A stretch of DNA of 64,000 nt from Mesorhizobium ventifaucium (GCF_935822925.1 NZ_CAKXZS010000023.1:186001-250000); one strand, 5' to 3'. Positions 1 through 11,405 are shown, counted from the stretch's first letter. Notes: generated by a model not told the origin, from the sequence alone. Translations and numbers: made by a program.

Positions 1-80
1 CCGCCGATCCGAAGATCGCTTTCGACCCGGCGGGAATCAATATCTATGCCGATTCCTGGCGCGTCGAGATGGGAGGCTGA
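1..80 (+). CDS. glpT: Glycerol ABC transporter ATP-binding protein, C-terminal end only
   Basis: The last 25 codons of a gene cut by the window edge are read in the frame starting at base 3 and end in TGA at 78-80. The peptide (ADPKIAFDPAGINIYADSW and a few more residues) resembles the C-terminal regulatory (TOBE-like) end of UgpC/MalK-type sugar ABC ATPases. It lies five bases before two permease genes and the solute-binding protein of a glycerol transporter. By analogy with the rhizobial glpSTPQUV operon it is probably the second of two ATPases (GlpT). The identification rests mainly on this context. Confidence 0.7.
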   Translation, partial: ADPKIAFDPAGINIYADSWRVEMGG

Positions 81-85
81 ACTCC

Positions 86-952
86 ATGGATAAGACCTGG
101 AACAACAAGGCGTGGTTCATGGTGCTCCCGGTGCTGGTGCTGGTGGCGTTCAACGCAATCATCCCGCTGATGACGGTGGTCAACTATTCAGTTCAGGAGA
201 CGTTCGGAAACAACCTGTTCTTCTTTGAAGGCGTTAAGTGGTTCCAGGAAGTGCTTAATTCGCCGCGCTTCCACGCATCGCTCCTGCGCCAGTTCGCCTT
301 CACCGGGTTAATCCTGCTGATCGAGGTGCCGCTGGGCGTGGCGGTGGCGCTTGCCATGCCGCGTTCCGGCCCATGGGTCGCGGTCTGCCTGGTGTTGATG
401 TCGCTGCCGTTGCTGATCCCATGGAATGTCGTCGGCGCTATGTGGAACATCTTTGCGCTGCCGGACATCGGGCTGCTCGGCTATGTTATCAACGCGATGG
501 GCATCAGCTACAATTTCACCAGCCAGCCGCTGTCGGCGTGGTTCACCGTCGTCCTGATGGACGTATGGCATTGGACCTCGCTGGTGGTGCTGCTTGCCTA
601 TGCAGGCCTCGTCTCGATACCCGACGCCTACTATCAGGCTGCAAAGATTGACGGTGCATCACGTTGGTCGGTGTTCCGCTTTATCCAGCTGCCCAAGATG
701 AAGCGCGTGCTGACCATTGCCATGCTGCTGCGGTTCATGGATTCCTTCATGGTCTACACTGAACCGTTCGTACTGACAGGCGGGGGACCGGGCAATGCCA
801 CGACCTTCCTGTCGATCGATCTTGTCAAGGCAGCGCTCGGCGAATTCAACCTCGGAATCGCGGCGGCCATGAGCATCATCTACTTCCTGATGACGCTGCT
901 GGTGTCGTGGCTCTTCTACACCCTGATGACCCAATCCGAAGCGGAGGGCTGA
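86..952 (+). CDS. glpP: Glycerol ABC transporter permease GlpP
   Basis: A 288-residue inner-membrane permease of the MalF/UgpA type with about six hydrophobic segments. The cytoplasmic EAA loop is visible near residues 180-200 (YYQAAKIDGASRWSVFRF), the contact site for the ATPase. It follows the ATPase end by 5 bases and is followed after 1 base by the second permease, so the genes are surely co-transcribed. In Rhizobium leguminosarum the equivalent operon imports glycerol. The substrate here is inferred from that operon and from the downstream glpK. A GGAGG sequence sits ahead of the ATG. Confidence 0.88.
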   Translation: MDKTWNNKAWFMVLPVLVLVAFNAIIPLMTVVNYSVQETFGNNLFFFEGVKWFQEVLNSPRFHASLLRQFAFTGLILLIEVPLGVAVALAMPRSGPWVAVCLVLMSLPLLIPWNVVGAMWNIFALPDIGLLGYVINAMGISYNFTSQPLSAWFTVVLMDVWHWTSLVVLLAYAGLVSIPDAYYQAAKIDGASRWSVFRFIQLPKMKRVLTIAMLLRFMDSFMVYTEPFVLTGGGPGNATTFLSIDLVKAALGEFNLGIAAAMSIIYFLMTLLVSWLFYTLMTQSEAEG

Positions 953-953
953 G

Positions 954-1883
<930 letters not shown>

Positions 1884-1910
1884 CGGCAGCGCGGGGAAGG
1901 AGTAAAGACG

Positions 1911-2192
1911 ATGGATCTGTCATGGATGGCCTGGACTTGGCAGACCGCCACCTTCTTTGGCGTGATCCTGCTTCTTCTGGTCGGAATGACCGTGTGGGAG
2001 TGGGCCAGTCCTGGCGGAGCGCCGCGCCATGGCGTTCTCGGGCTCGACACTACGCGTGGCGACCGACTGTTCATTTCGCTGCTAGGCAGCGCCTACATCC
2101 ATCTCGCTTGGCTGGGTCTTGTTGGACCCAACCTGTGGTGGGCACTCGCCCTCTCGATCGTCTACGCCATCGGCGTTTTTCGATTCGTCTAG
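1911..2192 (+). CDS. glpU: GlpU, small DUF2160 membrane protein of the glycerol transporter
   Basis: A 93-residue protein with a short N-terminal hydrophobic helix (TATFFGVILLLLVGMTVW) and two more near residues 55-90. It matches the DUF2160 family, which occurs between the permease and binding-protein genes of rhizobial glycerol transporters, where it is called GlpU. An AAGGAG ribosome-binding site sits before the ATG. The molecular role is not established. An accessory membrane subunit is the obvious guess. Confidence 0.8.
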   Translation: MDLSWMAWTWQTATFFGVILLLLVGMTVWEWASPGGAPRHGVLGLDTTRGDRLFISLLGSAYIHLAWLGLVGPNLWWALALSIVYAIGVFRFV

Positions 2193-2264
2193 GGGGAGAA
2201 ACTGTTGGAGCGGCCGCGCAACGACCGCTCCGATCGCACTTGAAACCGAAATGGGAGGAACCTC

Positions 2265-4007
2265 ATGCGACGTCACCTACTAACATCGACAACGGCACTA
2301 GTCCTGCTGCTCGGGGCCAGTCAGGCCTACGCAGGCATGGACGAAGCCAAGACATTCCTTGACACGGAAATCAATGGCCTTTCGACCCTTGATCGCTCGG
2401 CTCAGGAAGCCGAAATGCAATGGTTTGTCGATGCCGCGAAACCGTTCGCCGGCATGGAGGTCAACGTGCTGTCGGAAGGTATCCCGACACACACCTATGA
2501 ATCGACCGTGCTCACCAAGGCGTTCGAGGCGATCACCGGCATCAAGGTCAACCACCAAATCCTCGGCGAGGGCGAAGTCGTCCAGGCCGTGCAGACCCAG
2601 ATGCAGACCAACCGCAACCTTTATGACGCTTATGTCAACGACAGCGACCTGATCGGCACCCATTCGCGGCTGCAGCTTGCCGTGAATCTCACCGATTTCA
2701 TGGCCGGCGAAGGCAAGGATGTCACCCTTCCGACGCTCGATCTCGAAGACTTCATTGGCATCAAGTTCACGACCGGCCCGGACGGCAAGCTCTACCAGCT
2801 CCCGGACCAGCAGTTCGCCAACCTCTACTGGTTCCGCAAGGACTGGTTCGACAAGCCGGAACTCAAGGAAAAGTTCAAGGCCAAGTATGGCTACGATCTC
2901 GGCGTCCCGGTGAACTGGTCCGCCTACGAGGATATCGCCGAATTCTTCTCCAAGGACGTGAAGGAAATCGACGGCGTTCAGGTCTTCGGACACATGGACT
3001 ACGGCAAGCGCGCGCCCGATCTTGGTTGGCGCATGACTGACGCGTGGCTGTCCATGGCCGGTACCGGCAGCCCCGGCGAGCCGAATGGCATCCCGATCGA
3101 CGAATGGGGCATTCGCATGGAGGCGGGCACCTGCAATCCTGTCGGCGCGAGCGTTTCGCGCGGTGGCGAGGCGAATGGTCCGGCGTCGGTCTATGCCATC
3201 GCAAAGTGGGACGAGTGGCTGCGCAACTTTGCGCCTCCCGGAGCAGCGAGCTACGATTTCTACCAGTCGCTGCCCGCGCTGAGCCAAGGCAACGTGGCCC
3301 AGCAGATCTTCTGGTACACGGCTTTCCTCGCCGACATGGTGAAGCCCAAGTCGGAAGGCAACAACACGGTCGATGATCAGGGCAATTTGTTGTGGCGCAT
3401 GGCCCCGTCGCCGCACGGCCCGTACTGGAAGGAAGGGCAGAAGATCGGCTATCAGGACGTGGGCTCTTGGACGATCCTGAAATCGACCCCGGCCGATCGT
3501 GCCAAGGCCGCCTGGCTTTATGCGCAGTTCGTCGTGTCGAAGACCGTGTCTTTGAAGAAGTCCCATGTCGGGCTCACTCTGATCCGCGATTCCGACATCC
3601 GGCATCAGTCGTTTACCGACCGTGCGCCCAAACTCGGCGGCTGGGTGGAGTTCTACCGCTCTCCAGACCGGGTCGCCTGGTCGCCGACCGGCATCAACGT
3701 GCCCGACTACCCGAAGCTCGCCCAGATCTGGTGGCAGCAGATCGGCGACGTGAACTCCGGGGCGTTCACGCCGCAGCAGGCGATGGACCGCCTCGCTGAG
3801 GAAATGGACATCACGATGGCCCGCATGCAGGCCGCCGACGAGTCCGCTAAGGTCTATGGCGGCTGTGGTCCGCGACTCAACGAGCCGAAAGATCCGGCCG
3901 AATGGTTGGGCAAGCCGAACGGTCCTAAGGCCAAACTCGAGAACGAGAAGCCGAAAGGCGAGACCATCGTCTATGAGGAACTGATCAAGCGCTGGACCAC
4001 CCAGTAG
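2265..4007 (+). CDS. glpV: Glycerol ABC transporter substrate-binding protein GlpV
   Basis: A 580-residue periplasmic binding protein, long for the extracellular solute-binding family 1 as is usual for GlpV. A Sec signal peptide (MRRHLLTSTTALVLLLGASQAYAG) covers residues 1-24. A GGGAGG sequence sits 9 bases before the ATG. The body is typical of maltose/glycerol-3-phosphate binding proteins. It follows glpU by 72 bases and precedes glpK, so the operon takes up glycerol and feeds it to the kinase. Confidence 0.87.
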   Translation: MRRHLLTSTTALVLLLGASQAYAGMDEAKTFLDTEINGLSTLDRSAQEAEMQWFVDAAKPFAGMEVNVLSEGIPTHTYESTVLTKAFEAITGIKVNHQILGEGEVVQAVQTQMQTNRNLYDAYVNDSDLIGTHSRLQLAVNLTDFMAGEGKDVTLPTLDLEDFIGIKFTTGPDGKLYQLPDQQFANLYWFRKDWFDKPELKEKFKAKYGYDLGVPVNWSAYEDIAEFFSKDVKEIDGVQVFGHMDYGKRAPDLGWRMTDAWLSMAGTGSPGEPNGIPIDEWGIRMEAGTCNPVGASVSRGGEANGPASVYAIAKWDEWLRNFAPPGAASYDFYQSLPALSQGNVAQQIFWYTAFLADMVKPKSEGNNTVDDQGNLLWRMAPSPHGPYWKEGQKIGYQDVGSWTILKSTPADRAKAAWLYAQFVVSKTVSLKKSHVGLTLIRDSDIRHQSFTDRAPKLGGWVEFYRSPDRVAWSPTGINVPDYPKLAQIWWQQIGDVNSGAFTPQQAMDRLAEEMDITMARMQAADESAKVYGGCGPRLNEPKDPAEWLGKPNGPKAKLENEKPKGETIVYEELIKRWTTQ

Positions 4008-4093
4008 GCTTGCCGAACGCGAAAGCGGAAAAAGAGGCTAACAGGGAGGCGGCGCGAGCCGTCTCCCTTCGTTGTAACTGAGGGGTAGACAGC

Positions 4094-5587
<1,494 letters not shown>

Positions 5588-5599
5588 ATTCGCGCACCG

Positions 5600-5640
5600 A
5601 AAGAAAAAGCCTGCGCCTTCGTCAGCCCAGGCTCTTCTCT
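5600..5640. terminator. Possible bidirectional terminator between convergent glpK and the BA14K gene
   Basis: AGCCTG at 5608-5613 can pair with CAGGCT at 5628-5633. The stem is flanked by an A-rich run (AAGAAAAA) on the left and a pyrimidine/T-rich run on the right, as expected for a terminator working in both directions. The stem is short and the loop is 14 bases, so the call is weak. Confidence 0.35.
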
Positions 5641-5673
5641 TCAACGACTCTTGTTCAGCTCTGCCCCGGCTTA

Positions 5674-6267
5674 TCAATAGGGCGAGATGCACTGCCGGCG
5701 GGGGCCGTAGTAAGGCTGATACGTGTTGTCATAGGCCCGGTAAGATCTGTAGCGGTTGTAGCACCACTCCACGTGGGCATCGCCGCGATAGACGCGGCGG
5801 TACTGGTTGTTGACGATCGCGCCGGTGATCAGCGCCCCAGTGGCGAAGGCAGCCAGCGGGAACCAGTAGTCGTTGTAGCGACGATAGCCAGGGCGATAGT
5901 AGCGATAGCCGCGATAGCCGCGCCAATACCTGTAATCGTCGTTACGGGCGAAACGACGAAAATCGCGGCGGGAAAAATCGCGGCGGGAAAAATCGCGGCG
6001 AGAAAAATCGCGACGGAAATCACGGCGAGAAAAATCGCGACGGAAATCACGGCGAGAAAAATCGCGACGGGAATCACGGCGGAAATCGCGACGCGAGAAA
6101 TCCCGGTTCCTCCACCTCCACCGTTCATCCTGAACGGTCTGGACATCCGACGAGATGTTCTGACCCAGCGGCACGTAGATGGGCTGGGCGTTGACGGGCA
6201 CGATTTGTGCTACAGCGAATGACGCTGACAGCACGGTCGCCAGCAAGCCCGACATGATCCTGTTCAT
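5674..6267 (-). CDS. Secreted BA14K-family protein with Arg/Asp/Phe-rich repeats
   Basis: A 197-residue protein. I start it at 6267 because AGGAGAA lies 4 bases upstream and a signal peptide follows at once ([20 protein letters not shown]). The frame stays open further upstream but without coding character. Residues from about 50 to 105 are a low-complexity repeat of FSRRDFRRD-like units, followed by a Tyr/Arg-rich stretch, a small hydrophobic helix ([14 protein letters not shown]) and a C-terminal BA14K motif ([19 protein letters not shown]). BA14K proteins of Brucella are immunoreactive and lectin-like. The role here is unknown. The basic and acidic repeats could bind a polyanion or the cell wall. 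Confidence 0.75.
   Translation of the reverse strand: MNRIMSGLLATVLSASFAVAQIVPVNAQPIYVPLGQNISSDVQTVQDERWRWRNRDFSRRDFRRDSRRDFSRRDFRRDFSRRDFRRDFSRRDFSRRDFSRRDFRRFARNDDYRYWRGYRGYRYYRPGYRRYNDYWFPLAAFATGALITGAIVNNQYRRVYRGDAHVEWCYNRYRSYRAYDNTYQPYYGPRRQCISPY
5950..6110 (-). repeat. In-frame tandem repeat encoding SRRDFRRDF units
   Basis: About seven degenerate copies of a 12-24 bp unit lie inside the BA14K gene. On the + strand the repeated words are AAAATCGCGGCGGG, AAAATCGCGACGG and AAATCACGGCGAG. All units keep the reading frame and encode alternating SRRDF and RRD. Such a stretch is prone to slippage, so copy number may vary among strains. Confidence 0.8.
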
Positions 6268-6465
6268 GGTCTTCTCCTTGAAAGCGTCGTCCCTTGTGCC
6301 GACAAAAACGGGCAGGTTGCGCAATTGTTCCGCGAAAAACAGCAAGCTGCTGATTTGTAATAGGTCTCGGCTTTCGTGCGAGACAGCCACCCCGATCTTG
6401 TCGAGACGGCTTGCGAGGCGTCAGGAGACCGCAAAAAGTCCGGCTTGCGCGGCCTCTTTTTCCGG

Positions 6466-6494
6466 TTGACCGTTCGAGACACTCTCCCTATGTT
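6466..6494 (+). promoter_or_regulatory. Predicted sigma-70 type promoter of tRNA-Lys
   Basis: TTGACC at 6466-6471 and TATGTT at 6489-6494 are separated by 17 bases and lie 37 bases before the mature tRNA 5' end. Spacing and sequence fit a housekeeping promoter. No other gene start is near. Confidence 0.55.
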
Positions 6495-6530
6495 CCGCGC
6501 AATTTCGAGGGCGGCATCCTGAGCCCGCGG

Positions 6531-6606
6531 GAGCGCGTAGCTCAGCCGGTAGAGCAACTGACTTTTAATCAGTAGGTCCAGGGTTCGAATCCCTGCGCGC
6601 TCACCA
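6531..6606 (+). tRNA. tRNA-Lys, anticodon TTT
   Basis: A 76-base cloverleaf. The acceptor stem GAGCGCG (6531-6537) pairs with CGCGCTC (6596-6602). The anticodon arm ACTGA/TCAGT has loop CTTTTAA, with anticodon TTT at 6564-6566. The T arm CAGGG/CCCTG has loop TTCGAAT. The CCA end is encoded (6604-6606). The gene reads lysine AAA/AAG codons. No second copy of its 3' end is visible nearby. Confidence 0.97.
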
Positions 6607-7076
6607 ATTTTTCACGTGGAACTTCAATCACTTAGCGATTTGGCGTCTGGAACAGAGCCGGAACATGCGAGAAAATGCGAGGCCGTGCGAGAACATTTGC
6701 TCGCACGAGCCATTCGCTGGTTGTTCCCCGCCCAAAGCCACAAGCTTTGTGGCGTGCCGATTCAGGCGGCCAGGCGCAGGATCAGGAGACGTGGCGGCTT
6801 GCCTGAATGGCGGTGCATCGCGCCGGGCAGATAATTCCGGCGACTCGTCGGGGTCACTGCGGTCACTACGGCGGCCATTAGAACGGTGGTGCTTAACGAT
6901 GCCGCCAACCTCACAGTCACCTATGCGATCACCATCGCAGGTGTAACCGGGACGAAGATTATCATGGCACTTGAAGGCAACGCCGCCTTTGTGGACACCG
7001 CCTGTGATGTGAGCGTGGCAGGGGGCGCGGTGGCCCACGCCGCGCATGTCTTCAAGAACATGCCGCCCCTGGCAGC
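6607..7076. other. Stretch after tRNA-Lys without a confident gene
   Basis: About 470 bases between tRNA-Lys and the convergent acyltransferase gene. An open frame with a GTG at 6886 runs to a stop at 7078-7080 and would give a 64-residue hydrophobic, Val/Ala/Thr-rich peptide. It has no clear ribosome-binding site and resembles nothing I recognise. It may be a fragment of an exported repeat protein or chance. A perfect 8-bp inverted repeat lies at 6684-6707. No transposase or integrase remnant is readable. Confidence 0.4.
6684..6707. repeat. Inverted repeat after tRNA-Lys
   Basis: CGTGCGAG (6684-6691) and CTCGCACG (6700-6707) form a perfect 8-bp stem with an 8-base loop. The word TGCGAG also occurs twice just upstream, near 6666 and 6676. 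There is no following T run, so it is not an intrinsic terminator. It could be a protein-binding site or a decayed repeat element. Confidence 0.5.
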
Positions 7077-8084
7077 CTAACCGGGCGCCGCCTGCACTAT
7101 TCGCGAGTCTCGACGCTGTAGGAACTCGCCGATTGGTCGCTCAACTACGAGATGGAAAGTAATCCCGGCTCCAGTCGCCACAGCGATCGCGCAAATGAGC
7201 GCGATCGACGGAGAAAGTTCTGGGTACACGTTTGAGAGCAGCTTGTTGGCTCCGACGAGCGTTGGATAGTGAACCAGGTACAAGGAGTAGGACGCCGCGC
7301 CCAACAGCAGCAATGGCTTTGGCCATGAAGTGGGCGATTTCAGATCCATGCTGCAAAGACCGACAATGATCACCATGCTGGAGACGGCGTAGCACAAATG
7401 GCGGGCGACCTCGCCAAGATGCTGTTCGGCAACGGCACAAGCAGCAAAGAGGCACACTCCAGCCGCCGCGATAGCGACGCCATGGCGAAGGTTTAAGCCC
7501 CTCGATAGGAACGCGGCCGCCATACCCATGGCGAAATGAGCAGGATATGGCGCAAAAATGAAGGAGTTCGCGTCGGGAAAGGCCATGGCGCACAACAGCC
7601 AGCCAGCCATTAAAACGATCCCGGTTATCGGCGCGAATATCAAGATGCCGAACAGGATGTAGAAAACCATCTCGTAGCAAAGTGTCCACGCGACGCCGAG
7701 TATCTGCCCGTCTGGATTGGGAAATAACAAGATCGCGCGGAGCACAGACGGTAACTCCAATTCGCGGCCAGTTCCCGCTTCCGGCATCACAGCAAAAATC
7801 GCAATCACACAGGCCAGAGCCACCCAATAGGTCGGATAGATTCTGCGCGAACGCTTCATCGCATAGTTTGCGAGTCTGGGCTTGTTCCCGATGTCGGGGC
7901 TGTGCACCCACCAAATGATGAAACCTGACAGGACGAAAAAGAAGTCGACCCCTGCCTTGCCAAAGAGCAGCGCGCCATTCGTGATAGGCGCGCCGAAATA
8001 TTTGGTGACAGCGAGTTCCGAATGCAGCAGAACAACCAAAAACGCTGCGGCTCCGCGTCCCACCTGAATGCTGTCAAGTCGCAT
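7077..8084 (-). CDS. Acyltransferase 3 family membrane protein
   Basis: A 335-residue polytopic protein of the acyltransferase-3 (OafA/ExoZ-like) family, which O-acetylates or O-succinylates surface polysaccharides from cytoplasmic donors. The start at 8084 (MRLDSIQVGRGAAAFLVVLLHS) matches the family's conserved beginning. The histidine of the first helix (LLHSE) and the FFFVLSGFII signature near residue 50 are intact. About ten hydrophobic segments follow. An upstream Met at 8162 would add 26 atypical residues. The gene sits alone between tRNA-Lys and dprA. The polysaccharide substrate cannot be told from sequence. Confidence 0.85.
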   Translation of the reverse strand: MRLDSIQVGRGAAAFLVVLLHSELAVTKYFGAPITNGALLFGKAGVDFFFVLSGFIIWWVHSPDIGNKPRLANYAMKRSRRIYPTYWVALACVIAIFAVMPEAGTGRELELPSVLRAILLFPNPDGQILGVAWTLCYEMVFYILFGILIFAPITGIVLMAGWLLCAMAFPDANSFIFAPYPAHFAMGMAAAFLSRGLNLRHGVAIAAAGVCLFAACAVAEQHLGEVARHLCYAVSSMVIIVGLCSMDLKSPTSWPKPLLLLGAASYSLYLVHYPTLVGANKLLSNVYPELSPSIALICAIAVATGAGITFHLVVERPIGEFLQRRDSRIVQAAPG

Positions 8085-8390
8085 TTTCTTGAGCCCCAGA
8101 TGCCCTTTTGGGGGCACGATAAGCGCTGGCAGCGCCGAACAGTCAAACCGCAATTTCCGCATCCTGCCCAATTGACGATTGTGCCCGACGTCTATCCTGC
8201 CGGCAACGATAGGAGGTTTTCGGCATGGCAAAGGGCAAGGCACAAGTCTGTTTCGTTCGAAGGCGGCGACCGGGATTTGCAGGTAAAGACTGATCTGCCG
8301 CGACAAACGCGACCGGCAGTAGCCGGATGGGGCCAGCATCGGGGCAGGTTTCCACAAAAAACGTGCGCTGAGTCATCCGGAAAACCTCGC
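8085..8390. other. Intergenic stretch between the acyltransferase and dprA
   Basis: About 300 bases upstream of the acyltransferase gene and downstream of dprA, both on the minus strand. It must hold the acyltransferase promoter, although I see no convincing -35/-10 pair on that strand. On the + strand it holds a very short open frame with an unusually good ribosome-binding site (8225-8293). topA, which often follows dprA in related genomes, is not here. Confidence 0.5.
8225..8293 (+). CDS. Candidate very small basic peptide (22 aa)
   Basis: ATG at 8225 follows a perfect AGGAGG (8211-8216) with 8-base spacing. It reads MAKGKAQVCFVRRRRPGFAG plus two residues, then TGA at 8291-8293. The peptide is strongly basic. 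I know no family for it. The Shine-Dalgarno match is the only support. It may be a chance motif or the surviving 5' end of a lost gene. Confidence 0.2.
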   Translation: MAKGKAQVCFVRRRRPGFAGKD

Positions 8391-9515
8391 TCACACCAGC
8401 GAAACATTGCCGCCGGCGTGGCGCTCCAGCCGGCCGGCGAGGTCGAGTTCCAGCAGCACCATGAAAACCTGGGCGGGATGCAGGCCGGTGTGGCGGATGA
8501 TTTCGTCGACCGCCACTGGCGTTGGGCCGAGCGCTTCGATGACGCGGGCGCGGTCGCCTTCGCCGGGTGGCGGTGTTGCCGAAAAGTCGGGCGGCTCTTC
8601 GAGCAGCGACGTCCTTGGCGCCAGTGCGCCGACCAGCGGCGCGATCGCACCGGTAATGTCTGATGCCTCGGTGACCAGGGTGGCGCCGTCCTTGAGCAAG
8701 GCGTTGGCGCCGGCGGCGCGCGGATCGAGCGGCGAGCCGGGGACGGCGAAGACCAGCCGGCCCATCTCGCCGGCAAGCCTGGCGCTGATCAGCGAGCCGG
8801 AACGTAGCGCCGCCTCGACCACGACCAGCCCCAATGCCGCACCGGCGACAAGGCGGTTGCGGCGCGGAAAATCCTGGGCGCGCGGCTGCCAGCCGAACGG
8901 CATCTCTGAAATGATGGCGCCGCCGCGCTCGGCAATCTCGTTGCACAATGCGGCATTCTCCGGCGGGTAGGGCAGGTCGAGGCCGCCGGCCAGCACACCG
9001 ATCGTACCTGACGCAAGGCTGCCCTGATGGGCTGCCGTGTCGATGCCGCGCGCCAGGCCGGAGACGATACCGAAGCCGTCGCGGCCGAGTTCGGCGGCGA
9101 GCGTTCGCGCCATCTTGATGCCGGCCAGCGAGGCGTTGCGGGCGCCGACTATGGCGACTGCCGGCAGCCGGAACACCGCGCCTTCGCCCTTGACCGCGAG
9201 CAGCGGCGGCGGATGGTCCATGCTTTTCATCAGCGGCGGATAGTCGGCCTCGCCAATGCCGACGAAGCGGGCGCCGGCCCGCCGGGCTGTCTCCAGTTCC
9301 GCCTCGGCCTCGGCCATCGTCGGGATGCGGACGACCTTTCTGGCGCCGCCCGAAATCATCAGCTCGGGCAGCATCTCAAGCGCCGTCTCGGCCGAGCCAA
9401 AACGGTTGATCAGGTCGCGAAAAGTGGCCGGGCCGACATTCGGCGTGCGGATCAAACGAAGCCAGCTCAACCGCTGCCGGTCGCTGAGCCGCGTCCCGGC
9501 GGCGCGCTGGCTCAC
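8391..9515 (-). CDS. dprA: DNA-processing protein DprA
   Basis: A 374-residue DprA/Smf protein. It binds single-stranded DNA and loads RecA during natural transformation. The Rossmann-fold core is readable: [67 protein letters not shown] winged-helix C-terminal domain ([30 protein letters not shown]) follows. The start is a GTG at 9515 overlapping the plsY stop (GTGA), which indicates translational coupling. comEC, the DNA channel of the same process, is 43 kb away in this window. Confidence 0.94.
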   Translation of the reverse strand: MSQRAAGTRLSDRQRLSWLRLIRTPNVGPATFRDLINRFGSAETALEMLPELMISGGARKVVRIPTMAEAEAELETARRAGARFVGIGEADYPPLMKSMDHPPPLLAVKGEGAVFRLPAVAIVGARNASLAGIKMARTLAAELGRDGFGIVSGLARGIDTAAHQGSLASGTIGVLAGGLDLPYPPENAALCNEIAERGGAIISEMPFGWQPRAQDFPRRNRLVAGAALGLVVVEAALRSGSLISARLAGEMGRLVFAVPGSPLDPRAAGANALLKDGATLVTEASDITGAIAPLVGALAPRTSLLEEPPDFSATPPPGEGDRARVIEALGPTPVAVDEIIRHTGLHPAQVFMVLLELDLAGRLERHAGGNVSLV

Positions 9516-10099
9516 TCCTTGGCCCCGATCTTGTTCTCGGTGCCGGCCAGCAGCCGGGTAATGTTGGCCCGGTGTTTTACGATGACGATCAGGCTCATCA
9601 GCGCGAACAGCCCGGCAATCTCGGGCGTGCTGAGGACATAGAGCGCGATCGGCACGACGATTGCTGCCGTCAGCGCCGCCAGCGAGGAATAGCGGAACAG
9701 GAAAGCCATGGCCAGCCAGACGAGGGCGAAGATCAGTGCCACCTGCCAGGCCAATGCAATCAGCACGCCGAGATAGGTGGCGACCCCCTTGCCGCCCTTG
9801 AAACCGAGCCAGACCGGGAAGAGATGGCCGAAAAAGGCGCCGAGGCCGGCCCAGAGCCCGAGTTCCGGGGCAAAGTAACCGGCGATCAGCACCGCCGCCG
9901 TGCCTTTCAGCGCGTCGAGCAGCAGCGTGGCGGCAGCCAGGCCCTTGTTGCCGGTGCGCAGCACATTGGTGGCGCCGATATTGCCGGAGCCGATGTTGCG
10001 GACGTCGCCAAGGCCGGCGGCACGGGTGATCAGGAGGCCGAACGGGATCGAGCCGAGCAGATAGCCGAACACCAGCGCCAAGATGATGCCGTAAGCCAT
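9512..10099 (-). CDS. plsY: Glycerol-3-phosphate acyltransferase PlsY
   Basis: A 195-residue integral membrane enzyme of the YgiH/PlsY family that transfers acyl from acyl phosphate to glycerol 3-phosphate, the first step of phospholipid synthesis. The family motifs [17 protein letters not shown] and FKGGKGVAT are intact, with five or more hydrophobic segments. It lies just downstream of pyrC' and overlaps dprA, so pyrB-pyrC'-plsY-dprA look like one transcription unit. Confidence 0.96.
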   Translation of the reverse strand: MAYGIILALVFGYLLGSIPFGLLITRAAGLGDVRNIGSGNIGATNVLRTGNKGLAAATLLLDALKGTAAVLIAGYFAPELGLWAGLGAFFGHLFPVWLGFKGGKGVATYLGVLIALAWQVALIFALVWLAMAFLFRYSSLAALTAAIVVPIALYVLSTPEIAGLFALMSLIVIVKHRANITRLLAGTENKIGAKE

Positions 10100-10118
10100 T
10101 GTTCCCCCAGCTATGCCC

Positions 10119-11405
10119 CTAGGCCGAAAACACTGTGCGGCCCGCCACTATCGTTTGCAAGACCTTGCCCTGCAGCCGCGCGCCTTCGAAACAGGTGTTT
10201 TTCGAGCGCGAACGGATGCCGCTTTCGCTGACGATCCATGGCTCGTCGAGATCGACCAGCGCAAGGTCGGCGACGGCACCCGGCTTCAGCGTGCCGCCGG
10301 GCAGGCCGAACAGTCTTGCCGGGGCGGTGGACAATGTCTCAAGCAACCTGAGCAGCGTCATATCGCCATTGTGGTAGAGCCGCAGCGCCGCGCCAAGCAG
10401 CGTTTCCAGTCCGATGGCACCGGCCGCGGCGTCGGCGAAAGGCAGGCGCTTGGTGTCGACGTCCTGCGGGTCGTGCGAGGATACGATGATGTCGATCGTG
10501 CCGTCCTTGACCGCCTCGATCATCGCCAGCCGGTCTTCCTCGGCGCGCAGCGGCGGCGTCAGCCGGAAGAAGGTGCGGTATTCGCCGACATCGTTCTCGT
10601 TGAGCGACAGATTGTGGATCGAGACGCCTGATGTGGCGTTGGCGCCGTCGGCCTTGGCCCTCGTTACCGCGTTTGCCGCCATGGCGGTCGAGATCTTGGC
10701 CGCGTGATAGGCTCCGCCAGTCAGCCGCGCCAGCGCAAGGTCGCGCTCCAGCGGAATGGACTCGGCCTCGCGCGGAATGCCGGCAAGGCCGAGCCAGCTG
10801 GCATAGAGGCCTTCGTTCATGACGCCTGACGAAGCGAGGTCGGCGTCTTGGGTTTCATGCGCGATCACGCCGCCGAAATCGCGCGCATAGGTCAGCGCGC
10901 GGCGCATCACCAGTGCGCTTGATATGGTGTGCCGCCCGTCAGTGAAGGCGATCGCGCCGGCCTCGCGCAGCAGGCCGAATTCGGTCATCTCGCGGCCTTC
11001 GAGGCCTTTTGTGATCGCCGCCGCCGGAAAGATGTTGACGACGGCCGTGTCCTTGGCGGTGCGCAGCACGAATTCGACCAGCGCGACATTATCGATCACG
11101 GGGTCGGTGTCGGGCATCATGACGATGGAAGTGACGCCGCCGGCAGCCGCCGCCACGCTGGCCGAAGCGATGGTCTCGCGATGTTCACCGCCCGGTTCGC
11201 CGATGAAGACGCGCGCATCGATCAGGCCGGGGATAACAGCCTTGCCGGAGCAGTCGATGACGGTAGCATCTTGCGGAGCGCCCTGGTTCAAGGCCGACTT
11301 GCCGGCAGCGACGATCTTGCGGCCCTCGACAATGACCGTGCCGACCTCATCGATGCCGCGCGACGGATCGACGATGCGGGCCCGGCTGAAGACCGTTGTG
11401 CTCAT
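10119..11405 (-). CDS. pyrC: Dihydroorotase-like protein PyrC', probably non-catalytic partner of PyrB
   Basis: A 428-residue class I dihydroorotase homologue. The overall amidohydrolase pattern is clear ([42 protein letters not shown]). The metal-binding HxH that should follow LIDxHVH is replaced by R65-V66-F67, and the later metal/catalytic Asp motif (normally TDHAPH) reads SSHDPQ. It overlaps pyrB by 4 bases. Pseudomonas and several other proteobacteria carry such a dead PyrC' that assembles with PyrB and is needed for aspartate transcarbamylase structure. An active dihydroorotase must lie outside the window if the pathway is complete. Confidence 0.85.
   Translation of the reverse strand: MSTTVFSRARIVDPSRGIDEVGTVIVEGRKIVAAGKSALNQGAPQDATVIDCSGKAVIPGLIDARVFIGEPGGEHRETIASASVAAAAGGVTSIVMMPDTDPVIDNVALVEFVLRTAKDTAVVNIFPAAAITKGLEGREMTEFGLLREAGAIAFTDGRHTISSALVMRRALTYARDFGGVIAHETQDADLASSGVMNEGLYASWLGLAGIPREAESIPLERDLALARLTGGAYHAAKISTAMAANAVTRAKADGANATSGVSIHNLSLNENDVGEYRTFFRLTPPLRAEEDRLAMIEAVKDGTIDIIVSSHDPQDVDTKRLPFADAAAGAIGLETLLGAALRLYHNGDMTLLRLLETLSTAPARLFGLPGGTLKPGAVADLALVDLDEPWIVSESGIRSRSKNTCFEGARLQGKVLQTIVAGRTVFSA

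Noticed and set aside
2298-3605. A 435-codon minus-strand frame opposite glpV
   Set aside because: Antisense shadow. The + strand gene has a signal peptide, a ribosome-binding site and operon context.
5950-6110. Regular repeats in the BA14K gene considered as a CRISPR array
   Set aside because: There are no unique spacers of constant length. The units are adjacent, degenerate and in frame with a protein, and no cas genes are present.
6886-7080. 64-codon hydrophobic open frame starting with GTG
   Set aside because: There is no ribosome-binding site, no recognisable family and no neighbour in the same direction. It is mentioned only as content of the intergenic stretch.
6531-8390. tRNA-Lys considered as the attachment site of an integrated element
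   Set aside because: No second copy of the tRNA 3' end and no integrase or recombinase gene was found in the window. Only composition and gene content hint at acquisition.
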